Shown piece by piece: positions 25,753 to 34,324 of a DNA stretch of 64,000 nucleotides. The stretch covers positions 124,001 to 188,000 of the forward strand of contig NZ_LZJI01000203.1 of NCBI RefSeq assembly GCF_001667775.1, given 5' to 3'. This stretch comes from Mycobacterium sp. E1747 (GTDB lineage Bacteria > Actinomycetota > Actinomycetes > Mycobacteriales > Mycobacteriaceae). Position 1 is the first letter of the stretch, and every line of letters starts with the position of its first letter. The notes beneath the pieces were generated by a model. It ran no database searches. It was not told the DNA's origin and worked only from the letters and a program-made list of their open reading frames with translations. The translations under genes were made by a program, and so were the position numbers.

Positions 25753-26820
25753 GTGGTAGCGGGACAGACGAAGCCGTTCAACTTCGTCCTGCAGCGCGAC
25801 ATCACGGTTCCCGGAGATACCTGGGGCACCACGCGCCATCTAGAGGAGAAGGAGACTCCTGAAGCTCGCGCGAATGCATTGCTCGACCCTCCGCGCAGGG
25901 CAGAGGAGTATGGTCTCGACGGTTTCAGCACCGGCGACCACTTCTACGACTCGCCGGATGCCTTGATCGACTCCATGGCCTGCGCGGCGGCAACCAAACG
26001 CATCACGGTGACCCAGGCGGTGTTGGTCAACGACTTCCGGAATCCGGCACTGACAGCCAAGATGATCGCGTCGATCGACCTGTTCAGCGGTGGCCGGGCC
26101 GAAATGGGTATCGGCGCCGGCTTCAACCCCAACGAGTACCGGCAGGCGGGCTACCATTTCGAGCCACCTGCCGTGCGGGCCGCGCGCCTGCGCGAAGCGC
26201 TCCAGATCATCCGGCCCCTGCTGGACACCGCCGAGCCGGTGACCTTCAAGGGTGAGTACTACGAGGTCGATGGTTTGCTGGGTCTACCACGGCCGGCCCA
26301 AGAGCACATTCCCTTCCGCATCGGCGGCGGCGCCAAGCGGATGATGAGTATTGCCGCCGAGTTCGCCGACATCGTGGACGTCATGACCGCCGGGTTGAAT
26401 TCGCAGAGCCTGCCCAAGGATCCGCAAGAATTCACCCGCGAACGCGTCGCCAAGAAGATCGAATTCGTCAAGGAGACTGCGGGGGACCGAGCCAGTCAGA
26501 TCAGCTTCAGTACTGCCTCATTCCTGTTTGTCCCGGCGGACAGCCGCGAAGAGGGTGCGCGCATCGCGCTGCAGCAGATGGATGCCATGTACCGCGGATC
26601 CTATGGACCCGAAATCGGCTTCACCCTGTCTGTCGAGGAGATGATGCAGAGCCCGTACTTCCTCGTCGGCACCGAAGACGACATGGTGGCGCACCTCAAC
26701 GACCTCCGCAGCGAGTTGGACATCACGGGCCACATCGTGCTGCCCGCCTTCCTCGAACCCATGAAGTCCTTCATCGGTCGTGTGAAGTCCGAAGACCAGA
26801 AAGCAGGTCTCGTGGCCTGA
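25753..26820 (+). CDS. LLM class F420-dependent oxidoreductase
   Basis: A 355-residue luciferase-fold protein. PPRRAEEYGLDGFSTGDHFYDSPDALIDSM (start near residue 46) is typical of mycobacterial F420-dependent LLM enzymes, as are SIDLFSGGRAEMGIGAGFN near residue 97 and PFRIGGGAKRMM near residue 190. It starts with GTG after TTTGGAGGCACATA. The next LLM gene starts 28 bases later. Two adjacent LLM enzymes of different subfamilies suggest successive oxidations or reductions of one compound. Confidence 0.88.
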   Translation: MVAGQTKPFNFVLQRDITVPGDTWGTTRHLEEKETPEARANALLDPPRRAEEYGLDGFSTGDHFYDSPDALIDSMACAAATKRITVTQAVLVNDFRNPALTAKMIASIDLFSGGRAEMGIGAGFNPNEYRQAGYHFEPPAVRAARLREALQIIRPLLDTAEPVTFKGEYYEVDGLLGLPRPAQEHIPFRIGGGAKRMMSIAAEFADIVDVMTAGLNSQSLPKDPQEFTRERVAKKIEFVKETAGDRASQISFSTASFLFVPADSREEGARIALQQMDAMYRGSYGPEIGFTLSVEEMMQSPYFLVGTEDDMVAHLNDLRSELDITGHIVLPAFLEPMKSFIGRVKSEDQKAGLVA

Positions 26821-26848
26821 TGACCGCTGCCCTGAAGGAGATTCGACC

Positions 26849-28024
26849 ATGAGCACTGACCATTACTTTGATCACCGCGTCACCGCTGATCACACCGTCG
26901 AGCGTAGCCAGCGCCCGGTCCTGTCGGGTCCGAACAAGTTGAAGCTCGGCATCTTCGGAGCGAACGCCTCTGGCGGAAACGGTTCGATGACGTTTGCGGA
27001 GAACCAGATTCAACTGGGCCACTGGTCCGAAGTCCGCGACATCGCGAAAAAGGCAGATAGCCTGGGGATCGAGGCGTTCATCCCGATCGCTCGCTGGAAA
27101 GGGGTCGCCGGGCCGGGGCGCCACTGGGACCGGCTATACGAGACGTTCACGTGGGCAGCGGGACTGGCTGAGGCCACCGAACGGATCCAGATTTTCTCGA
27201 CCACTCACGTGCCGTTCTACCACCCCGTGTTGGCGGCCAAACTGATGGCGACCGTCGACCACATCAGTGGCGGGCGGATGGGGTTGAACATCGTCGCCGG
27301 CTACCATCCGACCGAGCACGCGATGTTTGGGACGCCGCTTCGCGAGCACGACGAACGCTACCTGGTTGCCGACGAATGGATTCGTATCCTGAAACGGCTG
27401 TGGACCGAAGAGGATGAGTACGAGTTCGACTTCGACGGCGAATACTACAAGCTGGCGGGAGCAGAATCGGCTCCCAAGCCGGTGCAAAGTCCCTACCCGG
27501 TCATCATGAGCGCGGGTACCAGTCCTGCTGGTCGCCACTTTGCCTTCGAGCACGCCGATCTGCTGTTCCTCGGCGTCCAGGATGTCGACGACGCCGCCGC
27601 GGTCACCTCCGAGCTGCGGGCAGACGCCGACCGCGCCGGGCGTGAGGATCTGGCGCTGTGGACGATGACGCACGTCATCTGTCGCGACACCGAGAAGGAG
27701 GCGCTCGACTACGCCAAGTACGTCTGGGAAGAGAAGGGCGACTTCGACTCCGCGGCCACCATGGTCAAGACGCTCGGCGGCGGCGACGTGCGAAGCTTCG
27801 CCGATTTCAAACAGAACCAGATGCTGCTGAGCGTCCTCAGGACAGGCAACGCCGTTCCGATCGTCGGATCCGTCGAACAGGTCGTCGAGAAATATCAAAA
27901 GTTGTCGGACGCTGGAATCAACGGTGTAACGGTGGCAATGATCGATTATGACGACGCCCTCGACCGATTCGACAAGCAGGTGCTGCCGATGATGCGTAGC
28001 GCGGGCCTGCGCGCCGACAGCTGA
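26849..28024 (+). CDS. LLM class FMNH2-dependent monooxygenase (SsuD/SfnG-like)
   Basis: A 391-residue protein of the alkanesulfonate/dimethylsulfone monooxygenase branch. LKLGIFGANASGGNGSMTF (about 31-49), STTHVPFYHPVLAAKLMATVDHIS and LNIVAGYHPTEHAMFG match that branch. Such enzymes need reduced flavin from a separate reductase, and none is encoded nearby. AAGGAGATTCGACC precedes the ATG. It is the last gene of the 23.5-28.0 kb operon, and a small CGCC-TTGC-GGCG hairpin follows its stop. The role may be a Baeyer-Villiger or hydroxylation step, or sulfur removal. Confidence 0.88.
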   Translation: MSTDHYFDHRVTADHTVERSQRPVLSGPNKLKLGIFGANASGGNGSMTFAENQIQLGHWSEVRDIAKKADSLGIEAFIPIARWKGVAGPGRHWDRLYETFTWAAGLAEATERIQIFSTTHVPFYHPVLAAKLMATVDHISGGRMGLNIVAGYHPTEHAMFGTPLREHDERYLVADEWIRILKRLWTEEDEYEFDFDGEYYKLAGAESAPKPVQSPYPVIMSAGTSPAGRHFAFEHADLLFLGVQDVDDAAAVTSELRADADRAGREDLALWTMTHVICRDTEKEALDYAKYVWEEKGDFDSAATMVKTLGGGDVRSFADFKQNQMLLSVLRTGNAVPIVGSVEQVVEKYQKLSDAGINGVTVAMIDYDDALDRFDKQVLPMMRSAGLRADS

Positions 28025-28077
28025 GTCGCCTTGCGGCGGTTGCACTGTCAAACAGAGCACGAATCGAAGCGAAGAGG

Positions 28078-28480
28078 CTAGGGATCAACCCCGACGACCA
28101 ATTGGGAGCGTTTCGAGATTCCGAGTTTCGTGCAGACGCGTTGTAGGCGGCCTTCAACGCTACGCACGGAAACGCAGAGATTCTCGGCGATTTCCTTGTT
28201 GGATCGGCCACTGGTTGCCAGTCGCGCGGCTTCATGTTCAGCGGAGGTGAGACCGACCTGATCGCCCAGCCGGCGCAGCGCGGGAGTCTGAGCCCCACCG
28301 CAGCGGGCCGCCAGACTGTGCGCTCGCCGAGCCTCATCGGCTGCCTCTTGTGGGCAACAGTGTCGGAGTCGCCAGCCGCTACTGCGGTCCAGGCCCGAGC
28401 TTGTCGCGGGTCGATCGCCCATGAAGTGGCCAGGACTCAAGCCGAGATCGTCAAGTGCGGACAGTGTCTGCGAGGCTCAG
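28078..28480 (-). pseudogene. remnant of a LuxR-type (LAL) regulator, C-terminal HTH only
   Basis: The last 120 codons match the C-terminus of the LAL regulator at 31455-34115: QEAADEARRA, RTPAL/QTPAL, SNKEIA, SVEGRLQRV and KRSQL recur in order. The N-terminal ATPase and most of the helical part are absent. Upstream, the match continues in another frame (AVAAGDSD against AVAAWLDSD), which shows an indel of about two bases near 28350. This is most easily read as a partial duplicate that has decayed. The HTH alone could still be made from the ATG at 28440, so a small DNA-binding protein cannot be ruled out. Confidence 0.65.
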
Positions 28481-28547
28481 CGGCGGGGCCTGCTCGCTTA
28501 CCGCAAGTTTCGGGATCGGCGGCCTCCGATCGAATCGGAAAGGATCC

Positions 28548-29348
28548 CTATCGGAGCAGGGCTGCGCGCAGGCGCTCGATGTCGTCGGGAGTTACGTCCG
28601 CGGCGGCCAGAAACTTGTCCAGCGACCCGTAGTGGCTGTCGACGGCGCGCCTGGCAGCGTCGAGATACTCCTCACGCACTCCGAGGATGTCCTCACTGAG
28701 CCACGTCGCCGAGTCGGCAAGCTCGGGATAGTCAGCGGCCCGCTCACGCACCGATTCCAGGACGTGCCCACGCAACTCGGTCAACGAGTCGTTGCTGCGC
28801 ATGAAGTCGGCGACGATCGCCTCGGGATCTACCCCAGCCGTCTCCAACACCAGCGCCACGACGAACCCGGTACGGTCCTTGCCCGCGAAACAGTGGACGA
28901 TCACCGGTCGCTCGTCAGCCAATAGCGAGATCACTTGTCGCACCGCGCGTCGCGCGCCTGGCAACGTCGCGAACCGCTGGTACTCCTCGGTCATGAATCG
29001 CTGGGCCAGGAGGGCGACGTCGTCGCCGTTGGATTCTTGCATCACACGCTGAAAAGACGCCTCGTGTGGAGCCTCGCCGCCGTTGACGGCCGTGGCCGGA
29101 AAGGGCAGATGGTGAACGGCGACACCGACAGGTAAGAGGCAGCTGCCGGCACGCTCGATCTCCCGCTGCGATCGCAGGTCGGCGATGTCGGCAACGCCAA
29201 GCCGCTGGATGCTCTCCCAGCCGGCTTCGTCCAAGCGGTTCAACTCGCTGGAGCGGAAGAACAACCCCGGTCGCAGTGCAGCGCCCGCCGCCGCATCTCG
29301 AAAGTTCCATACACCTGGCGCCATCGCGCACTCGCCGTAACCGGACAT
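28548..29348 (-). CDS. PtpB-like protein tyrosine/serine/lipid phosphatase
   Basis: About 266 residues, closely related to M. tuberculosis PtpB. The N-terminus carries GVWNFRDAA, and RPGLFFRSSELNRLDEAG, DLRSQREI and EEYQRF follow. The P-loop VHCFAGKDRTG holds the catalytic Cys (about residue 153), Lys, Asp and Arg; FVVALVLE and DFMRSNDS come after it. PtpB of M. tuberculosis is secreted and dephosphorylates phosphoproteins and phosphoinositides. I start at the ATG at 29346-29348 to avoid overlap with the upstream gene; the ATG at 29322-29324 is an alternative. It is co-transcribed with the reductase-like gene, downstream of site G. This context differs from M. tuberculosis, where ptpB neighbours fadE2, so this is probably a second copy. 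Confidence 0.85.
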   Translation of the reverse strand: MSGYGECAMAPGVWNFRDAAAGAALRPGLFFRSSELNRLDEAGWESIQRLGVADIADLRSQREIERAGSCLLPVGVAVHHLPFPATAVNGGEAPHEASFQRVMQESNGDDVALLAQRFMTEEYQRFATLPGARRAVRQVISLLADERPVIVHCFAGKDRTGFVVALVLETAGVDPEAIVADFMRSNDSLTELRGHVLESVRERAADYPELADSATWLSEDILGVREEYLDAARRAVDSHYGSLDKFLAAADVTPDDIERLRAALLR

Positions 29349-29367
29349 TCCGGACGCAGCCCCCAAA

Positions 29368-30363
29368 CTACAAATCGACGATGGTGGAATTGGCGACACT
29401 CAGCGCGAGATCCGGCCCGTATGCCGAGACGGGTGACTGAAACCCGGTTTTGAGATCGCCGGCAAGTACGCGCGCGGCGACTTCGATGCCGGACTTGCTG
29501 GTGTACGAGTAAGCCGACGGTGTCTCGATCATCGAGCGCGCGACGCTCCCGTCGGCCCCGGTCACCTCGGCGATGACCTTCGCCGTTCCGGCGTCACGCT
29601 CATCGGCGGACGGCCCTTCGGGTAAGTCGTCGATATTGACGGCGGCCAGGTCCCCGTCCGGTGCGACCAAGAAAACGTCGATATCGGGGACGCCGAAGGA
29701 CTTCCAGGCGGTGACGAGGTCGCCCATCGCCATCGGCGCCATCGTCTCCGGGCCCGCGCCGAAGTCGACCTTGAGCAACTGCGGGTCGTCATTGAGAACG
29801 ATTTCGCCGGCCCGGCGGACCTTGGCTCCCTCGGCGAAGATGTATCCGCTGCTCTTGATGGATCCGCGGGAGACACCTCCAAAGTGCTTGAGGAAGAATT
29901 TCACGGACTGCGGCCGTTGCACGCGCTGGGCGGTGTGAAACCCGATGGCGTCACTTGGAATGACGTCCCAGCCGACGCCCGGCATCAGCATGATGCCTGC
30001 CGCTACGGCCCTTTCGTCAAGTGCCTCGGCAAGTTCGAAGGTTGACAATTCGCCCGTGATGTCCAGATAGTGCGTGGACGTGTCGAGGCACGCCTCCATC
30101 ATCGGCCGCGCAGTGGTGGCAAATGGGCCGGCCGCGTGAAGAACGCAGTCGATGCCGTCCAACCCTCGGCGTACCGCTGTCGGGTCGTCCAGTGCGAAGG
30201 CGCGAGTCTCTTTGAGGCCCAAGCTGTTCGCCACCTCCTGCAGGCGGACGTTGTCTCGTCCCGCGAGGATGGGAACGAGTCCGCGCCGGACAGCCTCCGC
30301 TGACAAGAGCTTGCCAGTGTAGCCGGTGGCACCGTAGATCATGAGGGACTTGTGTGCGCCCAT
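29368..30363 (-). CDS. saccharopine dehydrogenase-like NAD(P)-binding reductase
   Basis: A 331-residue protein with an N-terminal Rossmann fold: MIYGATGYTGKLL (about 8-20), ILAGRDN, and DCVLHAAGPFATTARPM. This is the saccharopine dehydrogenase/trans-acting enoyl reductase superfamily. HYLDITGELSTFE and MLMPGVGWDVIPSD are also typical. Mycobacterial relatives reduce lipid intermediates such as enoyl precursors of phthiocerol. The ATG is at 30361-30363. Palindrome site G lies 53 bases upstream, and the PtpB-like gene follows 19 bases downstream. Confidence 0.85.
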   Translation of the reverse strand: MGAHKSLMIYGATGYTGKLLSAEAVRRGLVPILAGRDNVRLQEVANSLGLKETRAFALDDPTAVRRGLDGIDCVLHAAGPFATTARPMMEACLDTSTHYLDITGELSTFELAEALDERAVAAGIMLMPGVGWDVIPSDAIGFHTAQRVQRPQSVKFFLKHFGGVSRGSIKSSGYIFAEGAKVRRAGEIVLNDDPQLLKVDFGAGPETMAPMAMGDLVTAWKSFGVPDIDVFLVAPDGDLAAVNIDDLPEGPSADERDAGTAKVIAEVTGADGSVARSMIETPSAYSYTSKSGIEVAARVLAGDLKTGFQSPVSAYGPDLALSVANSTIVDL

Positions 30364-30415
30364 CGCCTCGTACTCCGCCTCTGCTTCGTCGCTTCAACAA
30401 GTTTATATCAAGACA

Positions 30416-30429
30416 GTATCTGGCCATAC
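30416..30429. promoter_or_regulatory. GTAY-N6-RTAC operator, site G
   Basis: GTAT-CTGGCC-ATAC, with perfect inverted ends, lies 53 bases upstream of the reductase start at 30363. Confidence 0.6.
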
Positions 30430-30564
30430 AACAGGTTGGCGCCGAATGGCATTGGTGAGTGTGGTTTTGGCGAACTGCGGGTAATGCGGCGGTGGCGATC
30501 TCGCCACGGTTGCGGCGCGCCGGGTCGTTCGACACCCTGCCGGTACGCCTTCGGCGCACGCCAC

Positions 30565-31203
30565 TCAGCCGAGGTGGTCTTCTGTCGATCTGTTGACAGT
30601 TCGCGTGTTGTCGCGGCATCGGGAGACGAACGCTAGTTGTGACTGTGATACTTCGAGGCCTGCCTCCTCGAGGTGAGCCAACCCCTCGTCAAGGATCCGG
30701 TCCAGTACGTCGGGAGTGCGGGGCACGAGCGTGACGCCGTCGGCCACCTGGGCTGCGTGGATGTCGGCGATCAATCCAGCGAGCCCTTTTGCCGTGCCGA
30801 CATATACCAACGAGTCGGTGGGGTGGTTCGTGTCTCCAGCGAGTCGACTCCACTCTGTGTGCGCCGTGCGCGGGTCAGACGCGATCATCACATCGACGTC
30901 GACAAGCACCATCACAGACGTTGCGTCGCCTCCGCGTGCGGCCACTTCGGCGCGTGTCTTCGCCGTCTTGCGTTGTGCCTCTCGCAGATCGATGGCTTGT
31001 ATGCGGACCATGCTGGGGCTCGAGGCAATTGGATCTGACACGATGGTCCAGTTCGCCGTCGTGCTCCCTGGACCGGATCGGTCGATCCAGACTGCGACAT
31101 GAGGTGCATGCGGGGCAGGGGAATCGCGCGCCGCGCTGCCGTCAGCCGATGGCACGCGTCGGTCCACCATGTCGGTCTTTACCGCGATTGCGCTGGTTCG
31201 CAT
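30565..31203 (-). CDS. short LLM-like protein (C-terminal part only)
   Basis: A 212-residue protein. Its second half (SVMVLVDVDVMI, SLVYVGTAKGLAGLIADI, VADGVTLVPRTPDVLDRI) matches the C-terminus of nitrilotriacetate-monooxygenase-type LLM proteins. The N-terminal two thirds of the barrel are missing, and the first 50 residues are Ser/Pro/Ala-rich. An ATG with AGGGA upstream and palindrome site H in front suggest that it is expressed. It may be a decayed monooxygenase gene or a real short protein of a mycobacterial subgroup. Confidence 0.55.
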   Translation of the reverse strand: MRTSAIAVKTDMVDRRVPSADGSAARDSPAPHAPHVAVWIDRSGPGSTTANWTIVSDPIASSPSMVRIQAIDLREAQRKTAKTRAEVAARGGDATSVMVLVDVDVMIASDPRTAHTEWSRLAGDTNHPTDSLVYVGTAKGLAGLIADIHAAQVADGVTLVPRTPDVLDRILDEGLAHLEEAGLEVSQSQLAFVSRCRDNTRTVNRSTEDHLG

Positions 31204-31383
31204 GTTCTTTAGTTCCCTGCTCCCCTAATCGCTGGTTTGGGCGCCCACAAGTGGACGTTGCAGCCAGCCCGATTGGGCGACACTGTGGTCGCCGCCGAGC
31301 CTGACTGTCGGCCCGAAGGGGCGGGATAGCGCGACGGATGGGAACGATGACCATCACATCGCTCCTTACTTCACAAGCACACT

Positions 31384-31397
31384 GTTCAGGAGCATAC
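31384..31397. promoter_or_regulatory. GTAY-N6-RTAC-like site H
   Basis: GTTC-AGGAGC-ATAC: the right arm is perfect and the left arm has one change. It lies about 180 bases upstream of the short LLM gene and just after the LAL regulator's stop. CTG precedes it and CAAC follows, as at site G. Confidence 0.4.
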
Positions 31398-31454
31398 AAC
31401 ATTCAGCGAGACTCGAGCGCCCCGCGGAGATGCGCAGGGTCCCGGCGACTCCCG

Positions 31455-34115
31455 TCAGGTGGCCACGAGAGGATCCACTCCAACTGCCAGCTGAGATCTC
31501 TTCTCGATGCCAAGTTTGTTGTAAACGCGCTGTAGGCGGCCTTCGACGGTACGCACCGAGACGCCGAGCTTGTCCGCGATTTCCTTGTTGGATTCGCCGT
31601 TGGCGGCGAGTACCGCGGCTTCTCGCTCGGCAGGGGTCAACCGGACGGGCTCTTCGAGCCGACTCAACGCCGGCGTACGGGCGCCCTCGGTGAGCGCTAC
31701 CAGAGTGCGGGCCCGCCGGGCCTCGTCGGCAGCCTCCTGCGGCCGATCACTATCGAGCCACGCAGCCACCGCATCAGCAGATGCCTCGGCGGCCAGCAGA
31801 GTGGCGCCCATGGTTTCGAATTCAACGGAAGCTGATGCCAGCGAACGAGCGTCGTTGCGGATCAGCGCGGTGGTGTGCCGTGCCCGTACTGCTACGAGCT
31901 CGCTTTCCGTCTGTGTGGCAAGCACCGACAACCGGGAGGAGACAACCGCCGCACCGCCGAGACGGGCCTGCGCGTGCAGGGCGGACGCCTCGCCCATGGC
32001 GTCACCGATCGCCGATCCGACATCGGCGGCCTCCTCGAACATACGTTGTGCCTCAACGAGATTGTTCTCCGCTACCGCGCGCCATCCGCGCGCATGCAAC
32101 GGGTCGACTCCCATGAAATACCCTGGTTGCACGCCTAGACCGTCCACTGTCGCTAGCGCGTCAGCGGCACCCTCGGCATTACCGGACAGGGCAAGAATCA
32201 AAGCCAGATCGATCAGGCACCAGCACACGAACTGCGGTTCGCTCAGCTGCCGGAACAGGGCCACCGCTTCTCGGCCGTGTACCTCTGCCATGCGCAAGTT
32301 TCCGCGCTCGCCGGCGAACTTGGCCAGATGCCAGGCGAACCACGCTTGCGCTTCCGGCGACCGGTCAGCGAGGGACTGCTGGTACTGCTCCACGGCGATT
32401 CGCTCGGCTTCGCCGAGCTGTCCGGACCAAGCGAGCGCCTCACATCGCATGAAGATATGTGCCCATGGGTAGGACTCCACCGGTTCATCCAGTGCGGTGT
32501 GGGCAAGGTAGCCCCGCTCCGCTATGTCGAGCGCAGCGCGCACCCGTCCCAACCGGCCCAACGAGAGCGAAGCAACCTGAGAAGCCCATACGTAGGCGGG
32601 CCCTTTCACGTATTCCAACAGCGGCAACGCGGCGTCGGCGGCCGCTCTCGGCCCGTCTCTGCCGAGGAGCAGGGCCGAACGCCGGGCAAGTATGTCGGCG
32701 CGCCATACGGGGTCGGCGATCGCAGCCTCGGCCTCGTCGGCCAGCCGCTGCGCCTCGCCCGCCTCGCCCAGGAAGAAGCCAAGGTGGCCGAGGCGGGTGG
32801 CGGCCACCCGACCACGTTGGGTGTCATCGACCGCCTGCACCGCCAGGTCGGCGAGTTCGGCGGCGGCCTGCTCAGCCCGTCCATTGAGACGAGCCAATTG
32901 AGCGGCCATGAGCGCGGCTTCGAACCCGGCCCCGGTATCGACGGCGGCTCGGGCGAGCCGTTCGGCGAGGAGGAAATCATAGTCCCAGCGCGCTGCGGCG
33001 GCGCCGGCCAGAAACAGGTCGGGAGAGCTCTGGCATGCGTCCAGACTCCAGGTCGCCAGGCGCAGGGTGTGGCCACTGCCTCTCGTGCCGACGGCTTCTG
33101 AAGCAGCGATGAGTGTGCGGGCGATCGTTCCTCTGCGGAGCGCAGGTAGGCGCGCCCGAAGCACTTCCGCGTCAAGCGGATTGGTCAGCCGTACTTCCAG
33201 CCGGTGGTCAATGAGCCGACTGGTCAACAGCTTCTTCCGCTCGAGCTGCACCGCTAGATCCAGCACGCCTACGACATCCAGCTCGGCCGAAGACACGGGC
33301 TCGCCATACGCCACTAGCTCCAACAGTTCGCGTTCGGCGGGCTGAAGGTGGGCCAATCGGGTCTCGATCAGTTCGACGAGCCTGGTCGATGGCGTGAGTT
33401 CGCCCATGAGGCGCCAGATCCCACCGTCGTCGCGTAGCTCGCCGTCGGCGATCCCGCCCAGAACCAGTTCGCGCAGGAACAGAATGTTGCCGTCGCAGCG
33501 TCGCGCCAAATCGGCCACGGCGGCGGGGTCGACCGGGTTGCCCAGGGCCGAGCACAGCAGTCTGCCGACCGCGTCCGTGCCCAGCTTTGCCAGGTCTTGC
33601 CGCTTTGCCACCCGGTCTTTCCACAGTGCGACGATCGCCTCTGGCGCCGGCTCGCCGTCGTGCAGTGTGACGAGTACGGCCGCGACTCCGGCGGTCACGA
33701 TGTGGTGTACCAGGCTTGCCGATTCATCGTCGAGCAGGTGCGCGTCGTCTACCACCAAAAGGAACCGGTGCCCTCGGGCCTGCTGCTCGGCAATGGCCGA
33801 GAGCGACCTCCTGATCCACCCAGCCATATCCTCGACGGGCGGACCAGTTTGGTGGATGGACGACGGCAACCCGGCAACTGCTCCGAATGGGATACTGCGG
33901 GACGAGTGCGTGGCCGTGGCGCTGGCGGTACCGAAGCCTTGACGCCGAGCGCTGCGGAGGCATTCGCGTGCGAGCCGGGTCTTGCCGACCCCTGGCGCGC
34001 CGACGAGGACGACCGCCGTGTCTTCGCCGCCCAGCGAACTCCACAGTTCGTCGAGTTCAGCGGCCCGCTCGACCAGTGGCCACTCATCCTCCACCCAAGG
34101 AAAGTATCTCACCAC
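31455..34115 (-). CDS. LAL-type transcriptional regulator (AAA ATPase plus LuxR HTH)
   Basis: A large regulator of about 886 residues. Walker A is GAPGVGKTRL (about 39-48) and Walker B FLLVVDDAHLLDD (about 123-135). A long alpha-helical, TPR-like middle follows, and a LuxR-type HTH lies at the very end (LTPAEREAAVLAANGESNKE, SVRTVEGRLQRVYNKLGI). LAL proteins bind an inducer through the middle region and activate catabolic operons. I start at the GTG at 34113-34115; the open frame runs on to 34343 but there overlaps the divergent Rieske gene. It is the only intact regulator in the island and so the first candidate to bind the GTAY-N6-RTAC sites. Confidence 0.86.
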   Translation of the reverse strand: MVRYFPWVEDEWPLVERAAELDELWSSLGGEDTAVVLVGAPGVGKTRLARECLRSARRQGFGTASATATHSSRSIPFGAVAGLPSSIHQTGPPVEDMAGWIRRSLSAIAEQQARGHRFLLVVDDAHLLDDESASLVHHIVTAGVAAVLVTLHDGEPAPEAIVALWKDRVAKRQDLAKLGTDAVGRLLCSALGNPVDPAAVADLARRCDGNILFLRELVLGGIADGELRDDGGIWRLMGELTPSTRLVELIETRLAHLQPAERELLELVAYGEPVSSAELDVVGVLDLAVQLERKKLLTSRLIDHRLEVRLTNPLDAEVLRARLPALRRGTIARTLIAASEAVGTRGSGHTLRLATWSLDACQSSPDLFLAGAAAARWDYDFLLAERLARAAVDTGAGFEAALMAAQLARLNGRAEQAAAELADLAVQAVDDTQRGRVAATRLGHLGFFLGEAGEAQRLADEAEAAIADPVWRADILARRSALLLGRDGPRAAADAALPLLEYVKGPAYVWASQVASLSLGRLGRVRAALDIAERGYLAHTALDEPVESYPWAHIFMRCEALAWSGQLGEAERIAVEQYQQSLADRSPEAQAWFAWHLAKFAGERGNLRMAEVHGREAVALFRQLSEPQFVCWCLIDLALILALSGNAEGAADALATVDGLGVQPGYFMGVDPLHARGWRAVAENNLVEAQRMFEEAADVGSAIGDAMGEASALHAQARLGGAAVVSSRLSVLATQTESELVAVRARHTTALIRNDARSLASASVEFETMGATLLAAEASADAVAAWLDSDRPQEAADEARRARTLVALTEGARTPALSRLEEPVRLTPAEREAAVLAANGESNKEIADKLGVSVRTVEGRLQRVYNKLGIEKRSQLAVGVDPLVAT

Positions 34116-34324
34116 ACTGTCTCGCAGGTTGGTTTTCGAACGCTTGATGCGCACCGGTGACGCGGACCGTGTGGTGCCATCTTCGGCGGCGCGTAGTGGC
34201 GGCGAGGGATTCGGGTAGTGGCGTGCCTTTACGGCGGAAAGGCCTTGTGATTCGCTTTTTTCAGGCCTTCCGCCCGTCGGCCTCGACGCGGCAGTGGGAA
34301 CCCCAGCGAAGTGGAGCGAAGTGT

